Numbered from the stretch's first letter, positions 19,029 through 31,067 are shown. The stretch: 64,000 bases of DNA from Bolinopsis microptera (GCF_026151205.1 NC_087072.1:8046084-8110083), one strand, 5' to 3'. The notes: a model not told the origin generated them from the sequence alone. Made by a program: numbers and translations.

Positions 19029-21227
19029 ACCATGATCAATAGTTTTGTCATGTCAATGTCAAAGACCAAAAAGTGAACAGTTGAGGTAATTAATTGTCAT
19101 ACTGTGTATCAGAATGTTTAAAAGACGTTTAACTGTAAGTGACGTGTGAGAGTTTCTTTGTTCTTAAAACATGCGAAGGAAAACTGGGTAACGCCAACAT
19201 AACAAGATGGGTGACATTAATAAAACGGATTACATTACAATGCATTGTCAATTGTTCAGGTATATTTTATACATAATATAAGCACTGAGCATCGCAACTG
19301 CAAACTTGTAGGTTTATAAGTATAAGTATAACCTACCAAGACGCGCGCCGAGTTGGACTCGTCGACGGTCTTGGAACAAATATTTTACGAGTATCACCCG
19401 TTAACTGCAAACAAAAGCTTTAAGGTTTTTTCTTTGTTGTGGCAAGTAGAATCATTGCTTACTAATACTCACATGACAATAACAAAAATCAAAATAATGG
19501 ACATTCAATTTTAAGCAAGCTTTGTAGACAGTAATTACTTTCATTTTAACCGACACCATTTAACACCGACCTCAAACAGTTTCGTTTACAAATCTAGTTG
19601 CCTTTGGAATTCATTCCGTCAGATGTTGGCACTGAACGACCTTGAAATCACTCATGGTGTATTCAAATCAAAGGTAAAAAAAGTCATTCTCTCGTCTCAG
19701 GGTAAAGGTGACAAGAATACCTGGGCCCCTTTGGCAAACTTTCTGAACTCAGGCAGCTTGAACGACTAAATTTGAAAAAATAAAACTTCTTGTCTGAATG
19801 AACTATTAGAACCTCAAGAAGCTGATCCGCATGTCTCCGCTACTAAAATGTTTAATGAGCCCAATCACTCATCACTTAACAGTTTAATCTTCAAAGTGAG
19901 TTGTACAATCTAGGTTGTTTTAAGTAGCTGTTGATAGTGTAAAACAGGAGTGACTTGATCGTTTTCATAACTTCGATTTACAATTTGTACCATAATAAAA
20001 CTAGCACTGCCATGGGGTTCAAAAAGGGTCATTGTAAGCCTCCAGCGTAATGGTCCTAAGTCTCTGCCCCATGCAGTGCCTGTCAGCATCAGCTAACAGA
20101 ATAGCCCTAACATAACGATCAAGCCACAAATTAGGTTCTATAATGATTTAATATTGTTGAATAAAGAGATTTGAATATAATATTTGTTTTATTCTGAATA
20201 TTTGTTTTATTCTGACACCATGATACAATTACAACTGGGTCTTTGGTTTTATATGAACGCTCTAAAAGCTACACAAGGCATAATGATACCCAGTGTGAGC
20301 GAATTATGCCGTAACGGTAAACTGCCAGTGCTACGTGGGTACGTGGTAGCGAGCATGAATCCAAAACATTTTTATTTTGATGTTAATCCAAGTCCAAATC
20401 GTTTTTATTCATTATTGGTAAGCGGACCGAATCCCTGACGCTTAATAACTGCTAGTGCCTGTGGCTCTAGGTATAGTAATACTTATAGTGTTCGTGTTTC
20501 TGTTAGGGATGGGGTTATGGTTTGTTCTATAATCCACATAATATATATATAACCAGAGCTCTTGTGAAACAATTAACGCGTCACGTACGCGCGGCGTAGT
20601 AATAGTATTATAGTACTACTACTAGTACGTGTGGGCACATGGGTAGGTGAAAGTTATGGTTAATGGTTATAGTAAAGTTTACAGTTAGGATTAATTTTAA
20701 GGTTAGACCCAGGGTTAGGGCTAGTGTGTAGTGGCTAGTGCTAAGATAAGGGTTAGGGAAAGGGGTAGCGATTCGTTTCGCCAAGCCAATTGTCTCTGTC
20801 CACACAACAGGTCAGGTTATATGTTTTATTGTTCGAATTTGATTACTATTAGTATTAGTGAAAAGATAACCGATCACACGAACATTGTTTTCCCCCGCTT
20901 AATCACCGGCCAAAGCTAATGCATAATGGAAATAGTACCGGTACTGCAACTCGTTATAACGCGGTTTTTTTGGGCAAATCGTTTTCTCCCTCAAAAAAAT
21001 CTAACACTTATTTTATTAGTGTTAGATTATTATCAATTATGAAAATTCTGTATTGAAGTATGATAATGATAATTTTGAAGTCTTCCAAATTCCAATCAAC
21101 CTTCTATTTAGACAAGCAAGTGCAGATGAAAATGATGTCACATCTACAAACTCTTCTCCCTCTATAACTGTTATACATGTTGCCTCCCGTTACAACTAAA
21201 ATACCTACTAGTACTAGCATGAGCATT
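19029..21227. other. Spacer of the inverted duplication; repeats, no gene
   Basis: No convincing gene. About 19307-19405 matches 57363-57447 plus the sequence right of 60762 and is an uninterrupted version of the site occupied by the fold-back element there. About 20685-20760 holds degenerate GGGTTAGGG telomere-like units. About 20945-20985 carries an ATAACGCGG end-like repeat also seen at 30689, 45321 and 48130. An 84-codon frame at 20184-20438 has no recognisable features. Confidence 0.55.
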
Positions 21228-22226
21228 ATGTATGGACCCGGGCATATTATACTCTGAACATTTGCTTAGATCATTCATGCTGTTATTGTTTTTGACTTGA
21301 TTCTGATGAATCATGCAAGATAAACGAAATGAAAAACAGATTGAAATTTGAAAACTATTTTATAGATATAATGGATTAACAAACTCCATAATCATATGTA
21401 ATAAAAGGAAACCAAAACAAAAATGAAATTACATCAGCAATCAAATTGTAACACAAACATTTTCATTCCATAGTGGTGAAAAAGTCGAAAATAAGCTTGC
21501 AGCTTTCAGTGTCAATATTTTGGTCCCAGTCTGGTCTGGTTACCCATACCCGTGTAGTTTTGGTCTTCTTGTTTGTTCTTTACAAACAATAATTATCATT
21601 TATCATCATGATTGATAGAATTGTCCCCTGAATCACTATGTGGGTATTTAGCTTCCTGTCCAAATTTCTGATGAAGTAGTTTTATGAGAACAGTTAAACT
21701 TGAGAAAATAAAGAAAGGAGTTCCTATCGCAAAAACTGTTTTGTAGTCTTCCAAGAAAGAAAGCCTATGAAGATTCAAAGCAAAGATTGGTCCCAGAACA
21801 GCACCTAAGTTATACCCATTGTTCCAAACATTCATAGCAGTTGACATGGCCACATCCGTCTTAGCACTTCTACTCAGTATCTGAGCAGTATATGATAGAG
21901 AGGCAAACTGAATTGCGCTACTGCACACTAGAATTGCACAAAAAGCAACTGCAGATACAGTGATGTCTGCTACATTAGGGACTGAGATAAGTGGTCCAAG
22001 AAACAGTAGCAGAAAGCCCACACCGGCCAGGCCACAAATTAGGTATAAATATTGTAGGGCACGAAATCGCACTCCAATGGGCCCTGTAACGAATGTAGAG
22101 ATTGTATAGATTGATGATCCTATTCCTATCACTTTCCCGCCCCAATCAATGGTATTATTGTATTCTTCTATGTAGAACTGTACCAGAATAGACTCCACAA
22201 ACACAATGCACGCCCCAATACTCAGC
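21228..22226 (-). repeat. Right arm of the 1-kb inverted duplication
   Basis: This arm lies within the 3' half and 3' flank of the intact MFS gene. It corresponds to 18019-19028 in the opposite orientation with few differences. Confidence 0.85.
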
Positions 22227-22945
22227 ATGGGAACCCATCCATAGACAAGAGTGTCCAAAGAGAAGTGACGCTGATACTGCTCTGCCAAAGTTTCCTCTTT
22301 CTTGCACTTGCTCGCTGAATCCTTTATCAATGGGACAAGTTCCTCATCTTTCTGAGGATAAATTAAGGCAAACAGGACTGAGAGTAGAAACCAGGAGACC
22401 CCTGCTATGCCCATTGTCACGGGAAAACCAAAATGAGTAGACAGCAATGTCCCAATGTAGCAACCTATGCCCTTGCCCATATTAGATAACACTGCCCATG
22501 CCGCGGAGGATTTTGCAAGATCCCCGTCCAAAATTATAGTCCAACCAACACCAATCTTGATGCTACTCAAAGCATCAGCTGCCCCAGTCAATGAACGACC
22601 AATAAGGCCGATATAGAAGTAACCCAATCTACCAGCAAGTGGAGCATATGTGAATGAAGAAAATCCCAGCATTCCAATTGTCCCGACAGTAAGAATATAT
22701 ATGCTGGACTTCCACCCACTTATAAGAGGGTACATCATTGTGGCTGGTATGGTGGCTAAAGGATGGGCGGCCACCAGGAATGCAACTTCAGTGCAGGTCA
22801 TGTTCATTTCCATCGAGCCAGGGACGAGGATAGCTAGGGGTATCACTCTGAGGAATCCAGCTGATATAGTCAGAACTATAAATAGAGTCAGGATAACTCT
22901 CTTTCGGAGTGGCCTGACTTCCACCTCCTTCATCTGGATAGGCAT
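21596..22945 (-). CDS. Major facilitator superfamily transporter (DHA1/SLC18B1-like)
   Basis: A 449-residue, single-exon gene with about 12 hydrophobic segments. The cytoplasmic loop between TM2 and TM3 is short, and the GRSLTGAADAL stretch fits the R-x3-G-x-G-A motif of TM4 in drug:H+ antiporter type MFS proteins. A charged central loop (about residues 195-225, rich in K and E) separates the two six-helix halves. This suggests a proton-coupled membrane exporter or vesicular transporter; SLC18B1-like is my best guess and the substrate is unknown. The absence of introns, unlike the aquaporin in the same window, could mean a retrocopy. The C-terminus is hydrophilic. Confidence 0.8.
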   Translation of the reverse strand: MPIQMKEVEVRPLRKRVILTLFIVLTISAGFLRVIPLAILVPGSMEMNMTCTEVAFLVAAHPLATIPATMMYPLISGWKSSIYILTVGTIGMLGFSSFTYAPLAGRLGYFYIGLIGRSLTGAADALSSIKIGVGWTIILDGDLAKSSAAWAVLSNMGKGIGCYIGTLLSTHFGFPVTMGIAGVSWFLLSVLFALIYPQKDEELVPLIKDSASKCKKEETLAEQYQRHFSLDTLVYGWVPMLSIGACIVFVESILVQFYIEEYNNTIDWGGKVIGIGSSIYTISTFVTGPIGVRFRALQYLYLICGLAGVGFLLLFLGPLISVPNVADITVSAVAFCAILVCSSAIQFASLSYTAQILSRSAKTDVAMSTAMNVWNNGYNLGAVLGPIFALNLHRLSFLEDYKTVFAIGTPFFIFSSLTVLIKLLHQKFGQEAKYPHSDSGDNSINHDDK

Positions 22946-23038
22946 AATATTGGTAATTTCTTATTGTGTCAAGTATTTTTCGTGAGGAAACCTAGCTTGC
23001 TGAATTTTTGAAGAATTATAATTTACGAATATATCATG

Positions 23039-23590
23039 CTACAGTTACTCTTATCTAGTAGCAGAGTTGAGTATGCAAAGTGGAGTTGAGTATGCAGAGT
23101 GAAGTTGAGTAATGAGTATGCAGAGTGGAGTTGAGTATGCAGAGTGGAGTTGAGTAAGCAGAGTGGAGTTGAGTATGTAGAGTGGAGTTGAGTATGCAGA
23201 GTGGAGTTGAGTAAGCACAGTGGAGTTGAGTATGCAGAGTGGAGTTGAGTATGCAGAGTGGAGTTGAGTATGCAGAGTGGAGTTGAGTATGCAGAGTGGA
23301 GTTGAGTATGCAGAGTGGAGTTGAGTATGCAGAGTGGAGTTGAGTATGCAGAGTGGATTGAGTATGCAGAGTGGAGTTGAGTATGCAGAGTGGAGTTGAG
23401 TATGCAGAGTGGAGTTGAGTATGCAGAGTGGAGTTGAGTATGCAGAGTGGAGTTGAGTATGTACTTCGTATACACAATTTTTGACTACACAAGGTCCTTA
23501 GTATAGTCATTCTGCATCGAGATCATCTTGGTATGCAATTTGTCTCGATAGCCCTAGTCCTACAGGGCAAAATGTCTAAATAATATGAGA
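23039..23590. mobile_element. Relative of a fold-back transposon end, expanded by a minisatellite
   Basis: It begins TACTCTTATCTAGTAGCAG (compare TACTCTAGTAGCAG at the fold-back end at 57448). After the minisatellite it continues with sequence resembling 57480-57600, ending in a CCTACAGGGCAAA block shared by both. Only one end is visible here. Confidence 0.6.
23062..23461. repeat. 19-bp minisatellite, about 21 copies
   Basis: The unit is GAGTTGAGTATGCAGAGTG with occasional variants (AAG, CAC) and one shorter unit. Long minus-strand open frames across it are only translations of the repeat. Confidence 0.95.
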
Positions 23591-23670
23591 ACGATACCGT
23601 AATAATTATTAAAACGATCTACACGAGCTAGAATAAGCTGATATAAGACCAAATTGAAACAATTTTCCAA

Positions 23671-23742
23671 GCGATCACTTAACATTTCAGGGTTTTAAAC
23701 CTCTATCGCTTAACATTTCAGGGTTTTTAACCTATATCGCCT
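23671..23742. repeat. Two-copy direct repeat
   Basis: Two tandem copies of a unit of about 32 bp containing CTTAACATTTCAGGGTTTT. Confidence 0.8.
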
Positions 23743-24703
23743 AAGTGACAGGTGTTTTTGGATTTTACTAAAACCACAAAATAGAATATAACACTCTGTG
23801 CACCTTGACAATTTTAACGTATAGAAAGGCACAGTATAATATGTAGGATCGACTGCAACAAGGTTATTATAAAATTATTGAACAATAAACATTAGTAAAC
23901 GTTATTAGATATGGCGCCCATTATCATGGTAATTACTTTTTTATCCGATTATTAATAATATTTTTATTCATAAATTATGAAGAAAACATTATATCCGATC
24001 TTATCATCTAGAATTAAATAAAACTCTTCGTATCATGGAGCCAGGGTGTGAAGTGGCTACACCTTCTAACAAAGTACCGCCCTTATGTCCTATGCCCCTA
24101 TTTAAAATGGAAACTAATCGTGTTTCACTCTGTTACTAGTAAGTTGAAACCTGTGTCAGGCCCTAGGTCACGTGATATTGACAGTGTCGAAATATACATG
24201 CTCCTCCACCATGGCCAGGAATCCGTGAGATAACCTATGGCAACAACCCTGCAAGAATTGGTTTTGCAAATTGTTTGTTTCAAATTCATGAGGTTAAGAA
24301 TAAAAACGAAGAAAGCAGTTATTAACTTTCAAAGGCTAAACTGATCTTAAATTTGGCCTTGCTGTTGAATAAACTATTTCAGCTATGCAGGTAATTTCAG
24401 TGTATTAGATTAGACTGACTATGGAATGTTATCAGATTGAAGTAACAGTATGAGTAGTGATAGTTCAATAAGTTAAGATGGCTGTGAAAATAACCTCCTC
24501 TTCACCTTACATTACGCGGATACAAGTAATGCGCAGCGTAAAAGACACATGTAGGTAGAAGCTCGAAAGAAGCAAAAGAATGTACAGTTAAATACCAAAG
24601 CGTGATTTTAAATCTTTGAATGTCATACTAAACATTGAGCCATGAACTAAAATAGTGTTCTATAATACAATTTGAACACGAAACGTTAAATAAAGAAATT
24701 AAT
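23743..24703. other. No gene seen
   Basis: AT-rich sequence with no recognisable coding exon or repeat structure. Confidence 0.5.
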
Positions 24704-25636
24704 TGTACGAGTTAAATCACATTTGATACTGCACAATATTGATGACATAACGTCAGGTCAGTGAGCCATTATAAGATAAGAAAATTAAACCAACTGATAA
24801 AGCTAGAGGGGGATTATTTAAAACATATAAGTGATACGAAAAGTTTGTTTTAGCAGGAGCTTTCGAAATACATGTTTAAATCGTCTTTACTGATATAGTA
24901 AAATTGACCAACAAAACACGTCAATCATGCTCTAAAATTACCAACAAACAGCATACAGTTAAAAAAGAAGAACGCAACAAATGCAATGAATAATTTGGAA
25001 TAATGATAATAATTATGTTATTCCTCATCAGTTAAAAATAGTACTGAATAGATAAGACCTTATCTTACGGCTACTTTGTTAAAATTATTGCAGCCTTTGA
25101 ATTATAATTGACTGGAAATCCGTTGAGAAATAGAGATGCAAGCTTTATTCGAGAAAATTTAATTCATTCGTTCAAATTTATTTTATCATTTAGCTCCGTA
25201 TTGTAGAAAATATGGATTTTATTTGACCATAACGACAAAGTTTTAAAGTTTCCCCACATCAAAATTCTAAGAATGCTACAATAGCTGCATTTCCTTTTTA
25301 TGCAACCCTGTTAAAAATTGTCCTCAACAAAGGGTCACTTTGTGGCTAATTTTCAGCGCTTTTATACTGTTTGTTGTAAATGTACGAGTTAAATCACATT
25401 TGATACTGCACAATATTAATGACATAACGTCAGGTCAGTGAGCCATTATAAGATAAGAAAATTAAACCAACTGATAAAGCTAGAGGGGGATTATTTAAAA
25501 CATATAAGTGATACGGAAAGTTTGTTTTAGCAGGAGCTTTTAAAATACATGTGTAAATCGTCTTTACTGATATAGTAAAATTGACCAACAAAACACGTCA
25601 ATCATGCTCTAAAATTACAACAAACAGCATACAGTT
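24704..25636. repeat. Pair of about 256-bp direct repeats, 675 bp apart
   Basis: Bases 24704-24960 and 25381-25636 are nearly identical and in the same orientation, starting TGTACGAGTTAAATCAC and ending near GCATACAGTT. The 420-bp middle has no coding potential. About 25193-25370 in the middle resembles 29160-29660 at low identity. A miniature LTR-type element is possible, but no primer site or target duplication was found. Confidence 0.85.
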
Positions 25637-26460
25637 TAAAAATTTACTAGAAATTACCGTAAATACTTAATACTGCCACAATACCGTAAAATTTTAAAGA
25701 AAAATATTAGTGTTTTTGCCTATCTCTGTTCCCAAGTAATCCAAGAAACAGTCCCAAACGTCTTCTAGTATGATAGAAGTAAGAAGAGGTAGTTTACTTA
25801 AATGTGAGCTGAAGAGGTTTATTTACATTTGTATACCTATGGAACTGTAGAACTGTATGAACTGTAGAAATCCAGAGAAGGTTATTGAAAAATGACAATG
25901 TTATCTTGAGGGTGCTGGCGTTTTACCTTACAACCATTCTGGAGATGGGAACGAGCATGTAACTGTTATAACAAGAGTCAAAAATACCGGCAGGGCACTC
26001 AACTGAATACTGATTTTCTTCATGAGTGGGCCAAACTCTTAGAGTTGGCCCCTTTTCGCCCCTTTTCCAGATTTTATGGGGGGGGGGGGGCGCGGGCGGT
26101 CGCCACCCCCCCCCCTCTTCCTACACCCCTGGAAACGGTCCATGAATCACTTTAAATGCTTTACTGTTTCGAGGAGAATTGGTATTTGGTGCACTACTGT
26201 TCTCAGGTGAAGGAAACCCTTGGTCTACTGTTTTCAAGAGAACTGGTGCACTACTGTTCTCAAGACCAGACATGGGCGCCGCCGTAAAACACATAGGCGG
26301 CGGCGTGAAGCCATATTTTGGTCGGCAGCGAAGGCCGGCGTGGAAAATAAGCTTTATTACAATTCGTAAGCCGTGAATGAATGGGAAAAGCGAGCGACCG
26401 ATTTCATTCTCGGTATCAATTTGCATTTGCGGACGGTTCCTCAAATTAATATCATTTCAG
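25637..26460. other. Noncoding stretch with homopolymer G and C tracts
   Basis: About 13 G at 26078-26090 and 10 C at 26106-26115 flank a GC-rich dozen bases. Length errors are likely here. A 107-codon minus-strand frame at 26121-26444 shows no recognisable domain. Confidence 0.5.
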
Positions 26461-26612
26461 GTAAATCGTGTTGCTAAGGACATTACTGAACTACTCTCGA
26501 TGAGTCTTAATGCCTGAAAAACAATAAAATTAAAGGGGGTATAATAGTATAGGGGGTAAATAGTATTGTGAATACTAGTGGCGCGGTCATGCTTGCCAGC
26601 ATTGTGATTGGT
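26461..26612 (+). repeat. Chimeric repeat: pogo-type fragment joined to a dispersed repeat
   Basis: Bases 26461-26484 match the pogo-like transposase fragment found at about 48737 and 51523. The rest (GATGAGTCTTAATGCCTGAA through GTCATGCTTGC) matches 52390-52590 and the reverse of 40060-40210. Confidence 0.65.
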
Positions 26613-27479
26613 CTAATTTTTCGACTCCATATATCCACATCTGAGTGAAATATGGGGGTTTAAATCTTAATGTTATGGAAGAGTACGGTTTGGTTAAAAT
26701 AGCCATGATAGTACCTTGTTGAGAAATCAACAAACAGATTACAAATTAAGATTAAAAACATCCAATAATAGAAAGATTATAGAAGGCAGGAAGTTTGTAA
26801 GTAACTGTTAATATATTATAGTTAATAGTATTCCAAATTTAGAAAGAACTGCTCAAAGCTAGAAAGTATATAATTCTAATAACAATATTTTAACAAGCCC
26901 TGTGTAGGTTAATTGCTCCTGTGAACTTCTCAGAGATAATACCAGTCTCACACGGTCTATCAACTTGAGCTTGAGATAATTTGTTGTTGAGCAGCTTGTG
27001 GGAGAGCAGAACTGGAAATGTATCATGTCATGGAGTGAGGATTATTAAATTCAGCTTACTTTTGTGATTTCTCCTCTATTCTGTGGTTCTGTCAGTCTAC
27101 CTGATTTTCCGAAAAAAATCAAAATTTTCACAAAAATTTTTACTAAAAAAAAGTAGCTACGTTTTACGTAATTGTGAATAATGTTTATCTATATATTTGA
27201 TCAAGTTCTCATTACGTGCCTCAGAACTGTGTCGGTATTTGGGACTGGGAGGTGGCATTTTAAGCCAGCATTTTGGGAATCGGTCGCGTGTTTATTTTTT
27301 CATAGCAAATTTGACAACTTTTCAACACTGTCTTAGGAATCCTTGGTTTTAAAACACGCTGAATAAAACAATTTTACACCGTTGACAGAGTTATCTTTGT
27401 TGAAATTTGTTTTTAATGAAAGCGGGTAAATAATATTCTGTTAACCAAACATTCTTGACCAGGTTACATTCTGTTGAAC
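26613..27479. other. Upstream region of the GPCR gene; no feature recognised
   Basis: AT-rich, with no coding exon seen. It may hold the promoter and an upstream noncoding exon of the GPCR. Confidence 0.4.
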
Positions 27480-28622
27480 ATGCAAACGGACAACAAAACG
27501 CTATTATATGCTATCAGAGATGACGAAGAGCGGTCACTTCTCATATTGTGGAACTTTACAGTTCTTCTGTCGTCACTCATAGGGGACAGTCTAATTTTAA
27601 TAGCCACTATCAAATATAGAGCCATCAAACTCCATAAAGTGATAATAATAGTGATGCAGCACATGGCTGTTTGTGACTTGATACAAACAGTATTCAGAGT
27701 ATTCCCTGGTACTCTGGCAATAATATCAGATCGTTGGGTTGTTGGAGAGTTGCTCTGTCATGTGGAGGTAAATGTCACGTGGGCTTGTGTTCCAGTGACA
27801 GTGTTGCTGACATGTGCTATGACCACTCTGAAACTGATAACAGTGAAGTATCCTCTGAGAACTAGAACCTGGACCACACGGTTAGGACATAAAATCTGTT
27901 CTGTTTTGTGGCTCCTAGCGCTTTGTTGGTACACTCCATTACTTGTGGGGAACCTACTTTACACCAGAGACACAATCCACTTAAGCTACATAGACTATGG
28001 CTGCGCTTATGATTACCTCTCGCCCAGTGTACCAACCTGGTTACCACAGTACTTTCCTGTCAGTATTGCTGCGTTGAGTATCTTCTCCTACACAAATCTC
28101 ATTGTTACATCAGTTCTTCTCCTGATCGTGGCTAGTAAAGCTGCCTCCCGGCACGGAGAAACACTAAGATGGGAGGGTGTGACCACAGTACTGCTCACTG
28201 TCGGAGTGTTACTTATATCTTACCTGCCATTCAGTGTGTGTTTAATAACGCATCTCTGGGGAGTTGAATACAGAACCACTTCCATTCGAGTAATGGGTCA
28301 GCTCACTAACCTGAATATAATGGCTAACTTCTTTGTGTACTCCCTAACTGTGCCAAGTTTTAGACATTTCCTAAAAGTGAAAATATCTGAACTCCTTTCC
28401 TCAATGAGGCTGTCCATGCAAGGAGGCCGACAACTCTATCAAAGACCTGATCCCCATCAAAAACCAGTGGCCCTTCAACGGCAAAGACCCGATCCAAGAC
28501 AAGATCCTCCTGAAGTGCAAGGTGCTGATACCCTAACTCCAGCTGCAGAGCTACAAGGATCGCAGTTACAAGAGGATGTGATACAACAAAACTTCGCAGA
28601 TATTTTGGAAACGCCTGTTTAA
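27480..28622 (+). CDS. Rhodopsin-like (class A) G protein-coupled receptor, divergent
   Basis: 380 residues in a single exon. Seven hydrophobic segments are visible, with a short N-terminus carrying an Asn glycosylation site (NKT). The TM3 cysteine (ELLCHVE) and an extracellular loop 2 cysteine (DYGCAYDY) can form the usual disulphide. Other hallmarks are altered: the E/DRY motif at the end of TM3 reads LKL (TLKLITVKYPL), the TM6 CWxP reads SYLP, and NPxxY in TM7 reads NFFVY. The cytoplasmic tail has a short Pro/Gln-rich repeat (QRPDP). The ligand is unknown. Intronless class A receptors are common in cnidarians. The first ATG in frame is at 27480. Confidence 0.85.
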   Translation: MQTDNKTLLYAIRDDEERSLLILWNFTVLLSSLIGDSLILIATIKYRAIKLHKVIIIVMQHMAVCDLIQTVFRVFPGTLAIISDRWVVGELLCHVEVNVTWACVPVTVLLTCAMTTLKLITVKYPLRTRTWTTRLGHKICSVLWLLALCWYTPLLVGNLLYTRDTIHLSYIDYGCAYDYLSPSVPTWLPQYFPVSIAALSIFSYTNLIVTSVLLLIVASKAASRHGETLRWEGVTTVLLTVGVLLISYLPFSVCLITHLWGVEYRTTSIRVMGQLTNLNIMANFFVYSLTVPSFRHFLKVKISELLSSMRLSMQGGRQLYQRPDPHQKPVALQRQRPDPRQDPPEVQGADTLTPAAELQGSQLQEDVIQQNFADILETPV

Positions 28623-30682
28623 TGAAACAGTTTCGTAAAATTTTATACATGAAAATGAAACTACATTACTGATTACATAAAATATGTATCGTAGTAATAG
28701 TATTAGTGTTCCATTTCTATTGTTTTTTCTAAATTTCAATGTGATCTTTGATAATGATTTTAGAAAATTTAAGGCGTCTCTTTTTATAATTTACTATTCT
28801 TTTTAACTTTTAAAAATTGACAATGTTTCTGCAATATTATTATTACTAATAATTACAAAACATTTCATTATTTGAACATCGTTCATAAGTTTTTGATAAC
28901 CAATTGTTTTGTATCGATAAATGTAAATTTGTTTGCTTTTATCCTAAAATGGTGATTAGATCAAGTTAAGTTAATGTGGACGAAAAATTTGATTTACTTT
29001 CTAAGGTGACAAAATTTGTATTTTATTTCGATTTCCGACATATTTTAGTTCTACCATATTTCAGCATATTTAACTCATTACCATTAAAAACCTGCTAGTC
29101 GAAAGGTTTTTCGCGGAAATTTTAAAAATCAGTTCTGTTTTAATTTCTCTTCATTATCTAGCTCTGCAAACAGTATAGATTTTATTTGACAATGACGACA
29201 GCGATGTAAGTATTCGCATTTCCTAATCGATGCCTTTTACTGCATCAAAAAACATCAATCACAACCAAAGTTATTAATGATTATAGCGTGAGCATTAATG
29301 TGAGCTTATAGTATCATAAAGCATGACAACGCGAGTTGTCATGACAACGCGAGTTGCTAATTTGTGGTTTTTCGCGCACATGCAATCTCTTGCTGTTGCT
29401 AACTGCTAAGCAACGGCGCAGATATCCTTTGCTAAAATAACGCCATTATTCTAACGTTAATTTCACCTCACTTCCGAAGTTAAGTTACAAAATCTATAAA
29501 AGCCTACATCAAAATTCTAAGAATGCTATAACGGGTACGGTGTATTTCATTTTTCTGCAACCCTGCTAAAAATCGCGAAGTTCCAACTCCATTTGCGAGC
29601 TGAATTGACCACAAAGAGGGGTCTTAGGGTCGGTTTTTGGTCAATTCTCAGTGTTTTTTTTCTGTCCCCGTTGCTGGAGGATTTTTTAAAGTTTAAAATA
29701 TAGTATAGCATAGATAGTTGATACATTCGTTTATTATACGAGTTTTTTACAACAGTTGCATGTACATATTAAAAGGTACCGTCTATAAGAATTTTCAAAG
29801 GAAAATTGTGGCACTTGGTTGCATAATATGCAGATAGTCGAAAAATTGTGTTTTTGTTTCGTCATAATGAAACATTTTTGGTGTTTTTATGTCACATAAG
29901 TGATAAGTATGAAGTAGCAAGTGCCCAAGGCTGCAAATACAACGTGTTAAGGTTTTGCAGCTTCTAAATAGTAACCGTTCATATTAGAAATTGTAGTGGA
30001 TAATTCTTGAATAATTGAATTTATCATTTGAAACTATATCAGTATACACGGTTAGTTTACTACTGGAAGGCTTTTCTTCTGAATCGTTTAATAAAATGAG
30101 GTGCAGATATAATATGATGATCAGTAGTGCAGGTGAGTACCCACTCTGACTTATATTGAAATTGAAAATTGTCATTGTTCTTACCGTGGTTAGAGAGGAG
30201 CTAATTGCCCATCTTCGACGCTTCATGCGGTCGCAGAGGTAACGTCATAACGACCGTAAACTTAAATATTTCTCAATAATTTTATGTGGAAAATGTAACT
30301 TACATTTGACAAGTGAAGTAAACTAATGACTCATGGCCCACCTACGTTATGAGTTTCATTCTTAAAGCTTTAACTGTAGTAAACGTGTCAAATTATTATA
30401 GGCTGTAACCATTTTTATTCACAGTTGTAGAACAGTATCCCCCTTTATATAATTATAAGTATAACGTGCCCACTGCCCCTGTGCACGGCTGCCCTGCTAG
30501 TGCGTACTGTACAACAATTATATATTGGAGTGAACATATTAAATTTCTTAATCTTATCCTTTATATCACTATCAGTTATGGAACGAAATAAAATCCTGCC
30601 CTCTTGTTCATTTCGTTCATATGATGCTATATGGCGCATGGCACGTCAGAGCTCAGCAGAGCTGATTTTAGCACAAAGATAA
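28623..30682. other. Noncoding, diverged dispersed repeats
   Basis: About 29160-29660 is a diverged relative of 25193-25370 (both carry AAAATTCTAAGAATGCTA). About 30213-30228 has the GACGCTTCATGCGGT motif that recurs at 33214 and 33349. No gene recognised. Confidence 0.5.
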
Positions 30683-30801
30683 GTGACCCCGTTATAACGC
30701 GGTCCTCTGTACAGTATAGGTACAGTATAGATACAGTATTTGTAGATTTTGTACGCTCAATCTTTCCCAAAAACCGCGTTATAGAGGTGGAACACTGTAT
30801 T
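30683..30801. mobile_element. Short pogo-like MITE
   Basis: It starts with GTTATAACGCGGTC and ends with the inverted counterpart AAAACCGCGTTATAGAGG, a typical pair of inverted ends around about 90 bp. Related ends occur at 20945, 45321 and 48130. Confidence 0.55.
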
Positions 30802-30979
30802 ATCGTTGAATTCTGCAGTTATCATTGAATCATTTAGTAACTCTAACATAAACAGCAACATTGAACATTCTATACAACAAAGTGAAACTTAACTTTTGCT
30901 GTTTGATTTAATGGGCTATAAGTATACTTATACAGATATGGGCATGGCCATGGCATGGATTCTGGTTGGGAGGTGAGCT

Positions 30980-31067
30980 GCATATGTTTTTGACACGTGA
31001 CATTGATTTACTAGGGGTTTGATTGGTCAACAGTGCTTAATTTTTGTCACGTGTCAAAAACATGCCT
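30980..31067. repeat. Inverted repeat with CACGTG core
   Basis: Arms ATGTTTTTGACACGTGACA and its reverse complement are separated by about 45 bp. Confidence 0.8.

Noticed and set aside
20184-20438. 84-codon plus-strand frame
   Set aside because: No signal, domain or splice context; sits in repeat-rich spacer.
23062-23461. Possible CRISPR array
   Set aside because: Units are contiguous with no unique spacers and the genome is eukaryotic.
23023-23510. Two 150-codon minus-strand open frames
   Set aside because: They are translations of the 19-bp minisatellite in two frames (repeating STLHTQLHSAY); length and composition come from the repeat.
26121-26444. 107-codon minus-strand frame with Pro/Ser-rich segments
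   Set aside because: No recognisable domain and adjacent to homopolymer tracts; likely chance or an old repeat.
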